From the NCBI GenBank assembly GCA_024663395.1, contig JANFAH010000004.1, positions 3,472,001 through 3,536,000 on the forward strand: DNA of 64,000 bases, written 5' to 3'. The notes under the pieces are model-generated. The model saw nothing but the letters and a program-made list of their open reading frames with translations, did not search any database and had not been told where the DNA came from. Each line of letters begins with the position of its first letter. Position 1 is the stretch's first letter. A program made the translations under genes and the position numbers. This document shows positions 23,101 to 34,378 of the stretch, piece after piece. This DNA is from Pisolithus tinctorius. Its lineage: Eukaryota > Basidiomycota > Agaricomycetes > Boletales > Pisolithaceae.

Positions 23101-25209
23101 CTGGGATGCTGGAAGAGGTGCACAGATTGGTAGTTATCTTGAGGGGCACATGGATGCAGTCATTTCTGTTGCATTCTCTCCTAATGGCAAGAGAATTGTA
23201 TCTGGCTCAAGGGATGAAACTGTGAGGATCTGGGATTCTGAAAGAGGTGTGCAGATAGGCAGCAATCTTGAGGGGCATACAGATGCAGTATATTCAGTTG
23301 CTTTCTCCCCTAATGGTAAGAGAATTGTTTCAGGTTCAAGGGACAAAACTGTGCAGATCTGGGATGCTGAAGGAGGTGACCAAATTGGCAGCCAACTTGA
23401 AGGCCATACAGATGCAGTCTGGTCAGCTGTATTCTTCCCTGATGGCAAGAGGATTGTGTCAGGTTCAGGAGACAAGACACTGAGGGTGTGGGATGCTGAA
23501 AAAGGGCTTCAGATTGGTAGCCAACTTGAAGGGCATACAAATCAAGTCATTTCAGTATCAGTATCCTCTGATGGGAGGAGGATTGTATCAGGCTCTTTGA
23601 ACAAGACTGTGAGGGTCTGGGATGCTGAAAGAGGTGTGCAGATTGGCAGCCATCTTGGATGGCATACAGATGCAGTCCTTTCTGTTGCATTCTCCCCTGA
23701 TGGCAAGAGAATTGCATCAGGCTCAGGAGACAAAACTATGAAGATCTGGGATACTGAAAGAGGTGTGCAGATTGGTGGCCAACTTGAAGGGCATTCATGG
23801 GCAGTCTTTTCAGTGGCATTCTCCCCTGATGGCAAAAGGATTGTGTCAGGTTCAAGGACAAGACTGTGAGGGTGTGGGATGTTGACAAAACTATGCAGTT
23901 TGGAAATCATCTTGGGGGGTATGCAGATGAAATCAGGTCAGTTGCATTCTTTCCTGATGGCAGGAGGATTGTATCAGGCTCTTTAGACAAGAATGTGAAG
24001 GTCTGGGATGCTGAAAGAGGTATGCAGATTGGTAGCCATCTTGAGGGACACCAAAGTGGAGTTTATTCAGTTGCATTCTCCCCTGATTGCAAGAGAATTG
24101 TGTCTGGGTCAGGAGACATGACTGTGAGGATGTGGGATGTTGAGAGAGGTGTGCAGGTTGGCCATGAACTCAAGGGACATACAGATGGTGTTATTTCAGT
24201 TGCATTCTCCCCTGATGGCAAGAGGATTGTTTCTGGCTCAAGGGATGAGACAGTGAGGCTCTGGGATGTGGAAAGAGGTGTACAAGTTGGTGGCCATTTT
24301 GAGGGGCATACAGATGTAGTCTGGTCAGTTGCTTTCTCCCCTGATGGCAAGAGAGTTGTGTCAGGTTCATGGGACAAGACTGTGAGGGTCTGGGATGCTG
24401 AAAGAGGTGTGCAGATTGGCAACCATATGAAGGGGCATACAGGTGAAATCCTCTCTGTTGCATTCTCCCCTGATGGCAAGAGAATTGTGTCAGGCTCATT
24501 GGATAAGACTGTGAGGGTCTGGGATGCTGAAAAGGGCATGCAGATTGGTAGCCACCTTGGGGAGCATGCAGATGCAGTCTGGTCAGTCACATTCTCCCCA
24601 GATGGAGAAAGGGTTGTTTCAGGATCAAGGGATCAGGCTGTGAGGATCTGGGATGCTGAGAGAGGTGGTCAGGTCAGCTGTCTTAAGGGCCATACAGATG
24701 CAGTCTGGTCAGTTGCATTCTCTCCTGATGGCAAGCATATTGTGTCAGGTTCAAAGGATAAGACTGTGAGGGTCTGGAATGTTAAAGGCTATGAGGATAT
24801 GCTCCACACCCAAGAGGAGTTACAGCTGTCTGCATCCAATATGAGCAATGGTAAGCAAAATGTGCCCATAATGTATTCTGGTTTATTAATAATAATTTCA
24901 GTCATCAGATCATATCACATTTGCTTTTCACCTGTCTCTTCTCATGCACTTTGTGATAGTGAACAACTTCTTGGTGGATTTTCTCAGGGAGATGAGGAAC
25001 TGTCAGCTCAACCAGTCAAGCTTTGCCCTGATGGTTGGATCAAAGGCCCAAAGGGTGAACTGATTCTATGGATACCTGTAACATTAAGGCAACCATTGTA
25101 CTCAATGTGGACCACAGCAGTCATCCCCAGAGGTTGTTGTATAGAGTTGGACTTGAGCCAAATGGTTCATGGGCATAAATGGCATAAGTGTTACAGGCCA
25201 ATTACTTAG
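20170..25209 (+). pseudogene. NACHT-WD40 STAND protein N1; NACHT half open, stops before the WD40 half
   Basis: Starts MARNQPKKYRHF (20,170), then small exons including TQVHPYTQIVLGILTAAAQ (about 20,670-20,724) and a helical exon ending in KEL at about 20,974. A GT-AG intron restores the frame as KEL-W-KQQSKNILFETW. The NACHT exon (to 22,329) has Walker A GQAGRGKS (21,367-21,390), Walker B VIVVVDALDESG and FLTSRPLPDIE. In-frame stops then occur at 22,327 (TGA), about 22,430 (TAG) and about 22,560 (TGA); the two TGA codons sit where relatives have Arg, consistent with CGA to TGA. After an intron near 22,733-22,784 the frame resumes as fourteen WD40 repeats, with one G lost from GGG near 23,850, and a C-terminal tail after an intron (CPDGWIKGPKGELILWIP). 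Probably makes only a NACHT protein, or is a pseudogene. Confidence 0.8.
23009..24783 (+). repeat. Array of fourteen 43-residue WD40 repeats (129-bp units)
   Basis: Units run from LEGHTDAV to about QIGS with the GH...WD signature: GHTDAVxSVAFSPDGKRIVSGS, then DKTVRVWDAERG. Fourteen units would make two seven-bladed propellers, a usual sensor part of fungal STAND proteins. Units are very alike at the DNA level, pointing to concerted evolution. A one-base deletion in unit 7 (near 23,850) splits the array into two open frames (22,736-23,869 and 23,866-25,209). The related fragment at 33,290-34,345 has the undeleted form at this place. Confidence 0.9.
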
Positions 25210-26699
25210 TCTGGACATTTCTCATACAGTATGTAGAAAAGGTCAAAATACTCAGAGGGTTGATTCACTTTTGATCAAGTTCAATGCATGACCTTTGGGG
25301 AATGTAGGAACAGCCCACATCATAATAGAATGCAATTTTTTATGTATTTGGTGCAACCCTGAGTCACTGGTAACTGGTGCTGCAGTCAAAATTGTTGGAG
25401 TTTGACCACCATTCCTTAGTTATGTTCCAGAGAGAACAGTATTACATAAGCTAAAGTGCATATATTTGGCAGCTTATTGTCTCTTTGTGCCTCAGCTTTG
25501 ACTAATATCAAATCTGTGAGTAATTCTACTCTTTCTGATTGACACTTTGCAGTCATCAACCTTAAAAAGAAGTGAAGTGGCCTCAATACACTGCAAACAT
25601 TTCACACTTTTTCATGACAGAACATGTTGAAAAACAAACTGCAGGAAAAGATACTGTATTATTACAAATGATTTCACAGACAAAATCAAAAAATATTTCA
25701 TCTTCTTTGCCTTCTCCACCAGTGTACATGGATTGATGGTAATTCTTATTAGACTAGAAAAAATGGTCATTACCATCAATTAATGTTTATAGGTAGGCCA
25801 TGCAAAGAAAATAAAATATTACTTTTGGATTTTTTGTTTGAAAACATCCAAAATAACATTGTATTTCTTCCTTCAATTTTTCAGCATGTTCAGTGATGCA
25901 AAAGTTGTATGCTTATGGAAAGTATGTCAAATTTTGGATGCATTCAGTTACAATGAAGTCCTTGACTATTTAATTAAAACTCTTGTGTGTGTTTTTTGTA
26001 CATTGTAAAATAAAAGGATAAAATATGAAAGGCATGTCATAACTATGTGAATGGTCTGTAACATTGATACCACTGTTTCCTATGAGCCATCTGGCTGAGG
26101 TCAAGCTCAATACAACTACCTCTTTGGATAAAAACCTTTGTCCACATTGAATAAAATGGTGCCTGGAAGCTTGGATGTATCCAAAGCAACAATCTATGTT
26201 ACTTTGTCTGTCCAGGGCAAGGTGAATTCCCATCACATGGCATGGCAATGGAGGTGCTGTAGCTGGTTGGATCCAGTATGGTTACCACATGGTAGTGAGA
26301 AAATCCAGAGGGTTCTCAAAAGAGAACCACCCTCACTTGAGGGCTGTTCAGTGACCTGGGGGTGCTCATCAGGTCACAGGCCATTAAGGCTGAGCAAGAA
26401 GCTTCCCTCCCCCCCTCTTGTCTTATTCCAAACCTGTGCATACCAGACCTGGGATAGGTCACCCTTAGCACCACAAGCACCATGCCTCATCAGTCACCCC
26501 ACTGGGGTAAGGGCAACTCCTGTCATTCATAGTCCTACTGGTAGCTAGCTAAATGGCTAAGGATAGGTGGCAGTTGGGATAGTGGTAGCCCCCTGATGAG
26601 AGCTTCTGCAGGCTCAAAACTGCTGCCCTCCCTCCCTTTACCTACCTCTTTGTCTAATGTACATGGCCCTGACCATTGGGGAGGGGCAACTGATGGAAT
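25210..26699. other. Convergent intergenic region between N1 and N2, no gene seen
   Basis: AT-rich, CpG-free spacer between the 3' ends of N1 (rightward) and N2 (leftward). A moderately GC-rich piece at about 26,220-26,690 may be an old repeat, but I could not identify it. Confidence 0.4.
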
Positions 26700-28682
26700 T
26701 AGTAAGTGGATAGACAGCCCAATACCTCCCTAGTACATAGATTTAAAACTCCCCCCCTAAAAAGGGGGGTAGTTGGCCATCTCCCCTTGGGACCTCTGAT
26801 CCAACCATCATTGCAAAACTTGCCTGGTTCACACCTTACATGCAAATTGTCCTGTGGGAGGCCACCAAGGAGCTGCTGCATACCATGCAGTGCATGTAAG
26901 GACACCCATGAAAAGCAAACTGGGTAAGGTCAGAATACATAACAAGTAAATAATGCCAACATGGATAATGTGGTGTGGGACAGATATACCCTTTGGTTAC
27001 AGGCCACCCAATTCAATTGTCCATTCTCATAGACATGAGCATCTGAAGTTCTGACAGGCATGTTGCCTGACCCTGCCCACTTGTCATCAGAGAAGCATGC
27101 AACTGACCAGACTCCACCAGTATGCTCCTCAAGTGGGCTACCAATCTGGACATATCTGTCAGCATCCCAGACCCTCACAGTCCTGTCATATAACCTTGAG
27201 ACAACTCTCTTGCCATCTGAGGAGAATCCTGCTGAGTTGACCACATCAGTATGCCCCTGAAGAGGGCTGCCAATCAGAACACCTCCTTCAGCATCCCATA
27301 TTCCCACAGTGTTATCATGTGAACCTGAGACAATCTTCTTTCCAATGGGAGAGAATCCAACTGAGGTAACCTGCTGAGTATGCCCCTCCAGAGGGTTGCC
27401 AATCTGGACACCTCTCTCAACATACCAGACCCTTGCAGTGGCATCATCTGAGCCTGACAAAACCCTCTCACCATCAGAGGAGAATCCAACTGAGGTGACC
27501 CATGCAGTATGCCCCTCAAGAGGGCTTCTGATCTGAACACCTCTCTCAGCATCCTAGATCCTCACAGTCTTGTCATGTGACCTGAGACAATCCTCTTGCT
27601 ATCTGGGGAGAATCCAACTAAGGCAACCCAATTAGTATGCCCCTCCAGAGGGCTGCCAATCTGGATACCTCTCTCAGCATCCCAGACCTGCACAGTCTTG
27701 TCCCAAGAGCCTGACATGATCCTCTTGCCATCAGAGGAGAACCCAGCTGAGGTAACTTGATCAGTATGCCCCTTGAGAGCACTTCCAATCTGAACATCTC
27801 TCTCAACATCCCAGACTCACAGTCCCATCCATATACCCTGACACAATCTTCTTGCCATTAGCAGAGAATCCCACTGAGGTGACCTTACTAGTATGCCCCT
27901 GCAACACAAGCTGAGCAACTGGTCATTCATCACAACCTCCTATGGATACTCCAGCCAAGGATGAGAATTTTGACTTAAGCTTCCTTGACAACATTATGTT
28001 TGAAGGTGTAAAGGGAAGTGAAGGAATGTAAAAGTGTGGTGTGCTGTGTGAGAGGATGCTCCCAAAATGTTGCAGAAATTCAACTCCATCCTCTGCTAAT
28101 GCTAGGGTATCATCAACACCATCTTGTTCCTTGGATGTCACATCAGATTACATTAAGTATGACTATCACTCACTCACCTGTAGTCATGCTATAGTAGAGG
28201 TAAGAGCACCTTTACCATGTCCAAGACCACTGAGAAGGCTCAGAGCCTCAAGCCAGAAGAGTATCTTTTCACTCCCAATAATGGCTTTGACAAATTGTCC
28301 AAGTGATAAGTCAAACCCAGTGCTCTGCAGAAGGTAGGCCCAGTATTGACATGAGTAGGATAGATTGAGTGAGATCTTGCTATAGGTTCTCTCCTGTAAA
28401 TCAGTGACCTAAGAGTTGGGTAAGTGGGAACTTTCCAATCCACAGATGTTGAATTTCAGCACATTGCAAAGAGTGTGCAATGAGGCATAGGAAAAGCTAT
28501 TGTGCATGGTGGACACACCAAGGAAATAACCCCCACTCTGCAAGTGATCAGTGAACAGGTCATAGAATGATGCATGCAGTGGCCAAACCATGGATAGATG
28601 GTCTACTATGCCACCCATCATTGGATCCATGAATTCAAGAATGATGAAATTAAAATGATCCTCCTCAGAGGAAAATGTGCAC

Positions 28683-30505
28683 TGTGAGTCAAAGTGTGGA
28701 AAGGTGGTGAAAACCAACCAAAACCAACACTGAAGATAAATGAAAGGTGAATGGTGGTGTACCGCTGCAGAACCTGGAAGGCAGAAAAATCTAAGGTGGG
28801 GAAATTTCAATGGCAGGTGCTCCTGACACAAGTCATCAATGAGTTATACAGGAGCAGATGAATGGATGGTGACTGGATAGGGGATGCTGACTAGAGTGAT
28901 GAACTTCAATAGAACATGCTCCTGGTGCAAGTTGTCAATGAGTTACACAGGAGTGGAGGGATGACTAAGCAAGAGTTGCTGACTAAGCATGGGGTGGACT
29001 GCAGATGATGAATGGAGGTAGGTAGACCCTTCTCAACTACCAAGGATGATGATTGGTGACAGATAGACCCCTTCATGGAGCCTCAACTATTGATGATGAG
29101 TTACTTCAGAGATGAACTGAACTGACTGCTGAGTGATTTCTTGATTGCTTGGGTTGTAGCTAAGTACAGGGGGTTTATATACTGTAGGGGGAGCACAGCC
29201 TTTGACAAATTAGGCACAAACACTTGATAAGTAATGAGTAAGGACTGTAAGCAATGAGCAATCACAAGGAGTAAGTGAGAAATGAAAAGTAAGCAAGCAA
29301 AAAGGATTGGTAAGTATTGGCAATAAATGAGTCAAGGACAGTCAACATATCACAGAATGAGTCAAATAATGTCAGAAACTGAGTAAGCACAGTGGTATCA
29401 CATTAGAGGGTGGTGATGCATGTCAGATCTTGGTGGAGACATCACTAGATCCAAAGATGGATGACAGATGGACAGTGTTTCCAGATAGGGAAGTATTAAT
29501 TCCAGAATTGAAGGGCATGAGTCAGGTGTCAAAGGGCTAGGGCATTGGGGGTCTGTGGGGAAATGGGAGCATAGGTGATCACATCTCCCAACCATTCATC
29601 CTCTCAGCAAAGTTAACAAAACACTTTATGAACTGGGCTCTGATGGAGGAGAGGAGAAAGGGGGATGTCTTCTGCTGGACCTTGCAGTAAGAAGGCAAGA
29701 TGCATGTCATACTCATCATGGATGCAATCAGGGAGCATAGAGAACAGTAGATTATACTGCAGCTGTCACAATGTGGGGAGAATGATGGATGAGATTGGAA
29801 TAAAGATGTTGCAGGGGGCAGGGAGGAATGATCCATATGCTTCATCAAGAGGGGAGACTGAAATGACCATATAAGACCTTTCTAACCATGTGACAGACCT
29901 GAGGCAACCAAAGAATGTCCTTCTGGAAGTCATACTGACAAGGAGAACATGCTGACCAAGCTGCATGGGATGGGATGGGGCTGACAATGATGGGATGAAC
30001 CAGGGGGCTTCAGGACAGAAGCTGGTGGGAATGCCTGGCAGATATACATGGCACTGTCTCTGACAAAGGAGACAAGCAAGATGATCGACAAAGAGGTGAC
30101 CATTTCTGATGGACTTAGCAAAATGAGTGTCTGATGGATGGAGTGCTGTAGAAATGTGTAGGGTGTGAGGATCCTTGCCAAAACTGGAAGGCAGGATGGT
30201 GTGGCTGAGCACTTTAAGCAAGTGTGAGAATGGAGTTGATATCTTTGGAAATGGTGGAGATACAACAAAAACCAGAATGCCATACATAGGTGCTAAAAAC
30301 CTTTGATGCACACTTGACTTGCTTCCTCTTTTCTCTTTAGCACTGGTGACTCATTCTTGTGCAAAGGATGACTGCTCACATCCAGCAGTCTTTCTACACA
30401 TGAGGGCTATAGTCTTCATCTGCATGCATGGCATGGTGCACAACTTGTTGACAAGTTATGCAGAGTCAGCTGTAACCATGTCCACAACACCTTTGGTGTG
30501 TGACA
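28683..30505. mobile_element. 1,823-bp TG...CA insertion inside N2, unclassified
   Basis: The uninterrupted paralogue N3 (35,516-35,580) shows the empty site, so both ends are placed precisely. The inserted block starts TGTGAGTCAAAGTGTGG and ends GTGTGACA, flanked by GCAC on both sides (28,679-28,682 and 30,506-30,509), suggesting a 4-bp (possibly decayed 5-bp) target duplication. No intact gene; a 181-codon minus-strand frame at 29,766-30,311 has no recognisable domain. Ends fit an LTR-type or a weakly inverted-terminal element; a TGGTATCAC stretch at about 29,392 resembles a primer-binding site but is unproven. Its start is shared with 63,626-64,000. Confidence 0.75.
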
Positions 30506-31517
30506 GCACACATCTCATTCAGCACATCTAACTGCTGAGGTTCAAATGTCAACATGACCTGCTACATCACAGAGTGGAATTGCACAAGTGTGATCTCCTG
30601 CTGCAGTACAATGTCCTCCAAGATTGTTGTGCACATGACATCCAATAATGTGCTCCCACCTCTGGAACTAGGGGACACAATCTCCTTGTAGCACTCCATG
30701 ACCTTTTGACCAGGCCCATTCAGTTGAATGAACCTGCAGGCTAGACAAGCCCACTCAAATAGACCATCTGACTTTTGAGCAATGCCCTGGACTTCCATGG
30801 TTCCAATCTCCAGAAGCCAGCACAGCTTGGTGGAAACACACAGTTGGATGTCATGTTCTGCCAATTCTGAAGGGGTGTTGTCCAAGGAGCTCACCTTCAC
30901 ATCCACAGCAGTACTCAGGGCACATTTGATATTGGGCAGTGGCCTTGATGTCAAAAGGATGCAGAAAATGAGAGGTAATTCAGTAGCCTCCATCAATGTC
31001 AGTAGAGTTAGGATGTGCTGTCTTGAAGTGTCTGAACTACTTTCACCCAAGGCATCAATCACCATGACCGCATTCCCAATTATCATCCCATTGACCTTGG
31101 ACAATAACTCCAAAATGAGCTTCTGCCACTGCTGCATGATGCTGGCTGTGGTTTTGAGTGAGTGGTCCTGTGACATAGCATCTGCCAATGCTCATCAAAA
31201 CAATGGGTCTTGAGCAATTGTCATCAGAATTTTCTCTTTGCAGTGTTTGGCCTGCCAGTCACAAGCAAAACAGAAGCAGGATCTGAGTCTTCCTACATCC
31301 TTGATCCACCCCACAACTGTATGAGTAGTTGCCAATTTTCCCCTTCCAGCCTCCCTGTGGAGCCACAAAATCCAAGATGCACTGACATCAGGATCCTTAA
31401 TTCAGTCAATGATGTCTTGCATAGTCTCTTTCCTTGTGCCCTTGAGACATTTCTTCATCATCTTCATCCCTGTGCCACATGCACAAGCCATGCCTTCAAG
31501 ATTCAGGTCTTCAAATA

Positions 31518-32222
31518 CAGTGGCTCAAAAAAGTGTCCCAATGTTGGGTGATTTTGGAAAGATTTGGGATTTATGAGAGAGCCAATAGGAATTAGTTCAA
31601 ACTCTTGGAGGACCAAATATAGCACTAATGGTTGCCTTGACAACAAGGGCTTTCTTATGTAATTTGGTTGTCATGGCACTGAGATATAACCATTTTAAAA
31701 TGATATGTCATTGGGACACCTTTTTGAGCATGATGTTGTCAGTCATTATTTAGTAAATAACATAAGGATTTGACAACTTCTGAAGGATTTTGTGTTTCAA
31801 CCCTGACTGATTGTGTAATGTACATAATCTGGAGCCACAAAAATGGCTTGGGTCTCATTCAGCTAACCCCACTTCACCATGAAATGCATTTTTACCTCTA
31901 CTAGAGCAAATATCCATCTTCTTTTCTGAATCTGGCCTTTCAGCTCATCAAATCTCCTCTATAACTGGTCTGGGGAGCCCTAGTGTGGCCAGGGTCATCA
32001 AAGAGTTCCAGCTAGATTAAGGAAAACCTCAAACTAGGACATCCTTACCAGCTTTCATCTACTGGCAGAAGGAGAATAGTCTCTAGTATGACCCCTGGAG
32101 AGCTGAAAATGCTGTCCAGGCTACCCATATAATGAGTGTGGCCCTTTCCTCTCCTGTCACTTCCCAAACTGATTGCAGTGTGCTCAATTCTGCATCACCA
32201 AAGGCAATTGTCAAGCAGGAGA
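31518..32222 (+). repeat. Left arm of the mariner foldback
   Basis: Pairs with 32,401-33,105 as an inverted repeat; outer 679 bp appear perfect and the inner 26 bp differ at several positions. Confidence 0.92.
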
Positions 32223-32400
32223 TACCACTCTTGTCTTGCAAGCATAGGCATCAGGGTCCTGCCTTTGCTCTTAAGCACCAAAACTGGACTGTGGAGGACT
32301 GGACTAGGGTTATCTGGTCAGTTGAGCCAAGATCAATAGTATTGGGCCAGCCAGAAGGAAATATGTGTGGAAAATGGTAGGGAAGCCTTTTCAGGATAAT

Positions 32401-33105
32401 TCTCCTGCTTGACTACAGCCTTCAGGGATGCAGAATTGAGCACACTGCAATCAGTTTGGGAAGTGACAGGAGAGGAAAGGGCCACACTCATTATATGGGT
32501 AGCCTGGACAGCATTTTCAGCTCTCCAGGGGTCATACTAGAGACTATTCTCCTTCTGCCAGTAGATGAAAGCTGGTAAGGATGTCCTAGTTTGAGGTTTT
32601 CCTTAATCTAGCTGGAACTCTTTGATGACCCTGGCCACACTAGGGCTCCCCAGACCAGTTATAGAGGAGATTTGATGAGCTGAAAGGCCAGATTCAGAAA
32701 AGAAGATGGATATTTGCTCTAGTAGAGGTAAAAATGCATTTCATGGTGAAGTGGGGTTAGCTGAATGAGACCCAAGCCATTTTTGTGGCTCCAGATTATG
32801 TACATTACACAATCAGTCAGGGTTGAAACACAAAATCCTTCAGAAGTTGTCAAATCCTTATGTTATTTACTAAATAATGACTGACAACATCATGCTCAAA
32901 AAGGTGTCCCAATGACATATCATTTTAAAATGGTTATATCTCAGTGCCATGACAACCAAATTACATAAGAAAGCCCTTGTTGTCAAGGCAACCATTAGTG
33001 CTATATTTGGTCCTCCAAGAGTTTGAACTAATTCCTATTGGCTCTCTCATAAATCCCAAATCTTTCCAAAATCACCCAACATTGGGACACTTTTTTGAGC
33101 CACTG
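32401..33105 (-). repeat. Right arm of the mariner foldback
   Basis: Inverted copy of the left arm. Its inner end encodes (minus strand) LKAVVKQE, closer to usual Tc1 transposases than the SPKAIVKQE of the left arm. Confidence 0.92.
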
Positions 33106-33289
33106 TATGTGGTGCATGTTAACCTGGAAGTCCTGAACCACACAGTCACAGCACTTTGTATCAAGTTGATTATGATCTTGACATGGCCATCAATGATGAT
33201 CCATGTTTCAGAAAAAAATGTTTTTTCATGTTCTTTTCCTTTGGAAGGCATCATCCCATTATCTCATAAGCGAGAAGGGATATGACATA

Positions 33290-34345
33290 CAAAGAGACAA
33301 GACTCTGAGGGTGTGTGGTGCTGAAAAGGGCTTCCAATTGGTAGCCAACTTGAAGGGCATACAAATCAAGTCATTTCAGTATCAGTATCCTCTGATGGGA
33401 GGAGGATTGTATCAGGCTCTTTGAACAAGACTGTGAGGGTCTGGGATGCTGAAAGAGGTGTGCAGATTGGCAGCCATCTTGGAGGGCATACAGATGCAGT
33501 CCTTTCCATTGCAATCTCTCCCAATGGCAAGAGAATTGTGTCAGGCTCAGGAGACAAAACTATGCAGATATGGGATACTGAAAGAGGTGTGCAGATTAGT
33601 GGCCAACTTGAAGGACATTCATGGGCAGTCTTTTCAGTGGCATTTTCCCCTGATGGCAAGTGGATTGTGTCAGGTTCAAGGGACAAGACTGTGAGGGTGT
33701 GGGATGTTGACAAAACTATGCAGTTTGGAAATCATCTTGGGGGGTATGCAGATGAAATCAGGTCAGTTGCATTCTCCCCTGATGGCAGGAGGATTGTATC
33801 AGCCTCTTTAGACATGAATGTGAAAGTCTGGGATGCTGAAAGAGGTGTGCAGATTGGTAGCCATCTTGAGGGACACCAAAGTGGAGTCTATTCAGTTGCA
33901 TTCTCCCCTGATTGCAAGAGAATTGTGTCTGGGTCAGGAGACATGACTGTGAGGATGTGGGATGTTGAGAGAGGTGTGCAGATTGGCCATGAACTCAAGG
34001 GACATACAGATGGTGTTATTTCAATTGCATTCTCCCTGATGGCAAGAGGATTGTGTCTGGCTCAAGGGATGAGACAGTGAGGCTCTGGGATGTGGAAAGA
34101 GGTGTACAGGTTGGTGGTCATTTTGAGGGGCATACAGATGTAGTCTGGTCAGTTGCATTCTCCCCTGATGGCAAGAGAGTTGTGTCAGGTTCATGGGACA
34201 AGACTGTGAGGATCTGGGATGCTGAAAGAGGTGTGCAGATTGGCAACCATATGAAGGGGCATACAGATGAAATCCTCTCTGTTGCATTCTCCCCTGATGG
34301 CAAGAGAATTGTGTCAGGCCCATTGGACAAGACTGTGAGGGTCTG
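33290..34345 (+). pseudogene. Transposed WD40-array fragment closely related to N1 repeats 4-12
   Basis: Closely matches 23,467-24,520 base by base. It starts inside a repeat (GAGACAAGACTCTGAGG) directly after the N2 linker, and ends inside a repeat (GTCTGGGATG) directly before N3 in the opposite orientation. It keeps GGG where N1 has lost one G near 23,850, but has its own frameshift near 34,036 (loss of one C from CCCC). It has no start, NACHT part or tail and cannot be a gene by itself. Confidence 0.85.
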
Positions 34346-34378
34346 GGATGATAAGAAAAATATACATCCATTACACTC

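Larger units (their letters stand above)
31518..33105. mobile_element. Tc1/mariner-derived foldback element (1,588 bp)
   Basis: Begins CAGTGGCTC and ends GAGCCACTG, flanked by TA on both sides (31,516-31,517 and 33,106-33,107); N3 has the empty site with one TA at 36,391. The two arms are exact reverse complements by eye over 679 bp, with 26 more imperfect bases. The 178-bp centre encodes HQNWTVEDWTRVIWSVEP, the Tc1 transposase motif in which the usual W-S-D-E reads W-S-V-E, so the catalytic Asp is lost. The left arm carries the upstream transposase part (SSITGLGSPSVARVIKEFQL). The right half of the transposon has therefore been replaced by an inverted copy of the left half. Confidence 0.92.
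26700..33289 (-). pseudogene. NACHT-WD40 STAND gene N2, disrupted by two insertions and 5' truncated
   Basis: Reading leftward: linker (33,108-33,289), interrupted by the mariner foldback; the rest of the linker and a degenerate NACHT at about 31,515-30,510 (Walker A decayed to REAGRGKL; stops at about 31,400 and 31,193); a 1.82-kb insertion; the post-NACHT helical region (28,680-27,930); at least six WD40 repeats (27,920-26,930); and a C-terminal tail with CNDGWIRGPKG near 26,800. The first exons are missing: at 33,289 the sequence switches to an oppositely oriented WD40 fragment. Aligned with N3, most CG positions of N3 are TG or CA here. Clear pseudogene. Confidence 0.85.

Noticed and set aside
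23009..24783. Regular direct repeats that might suggest a CRISPR-like array
   Set aside because: The 129-bp units translate without spacers into WD40 repeats; this is eukaryotic sequence.
26745..26775. CCCCCCC-TAAAAA-GGGGGG hairpin as a regulatory element or terminator
   Set aside because: It falls in the decayed C-terminal tail of N2, and fungal RNA polymerase II does not use such a terminator; kept only as a curiosity.
29390..29402. TGGTATCAC as a tRNA primer-binding site proving an LTR element
   Set aside because: Only about eight bases fit, no second LTR is found before the element end at 30,505, and no gag or pol can be read.
29766..30311. 181-codon minus-strand frame as a gene
   Set aside because: No domain, inside a CpG-depleted mobile insertion; CpG-poor DNA readily yields chance open frames.
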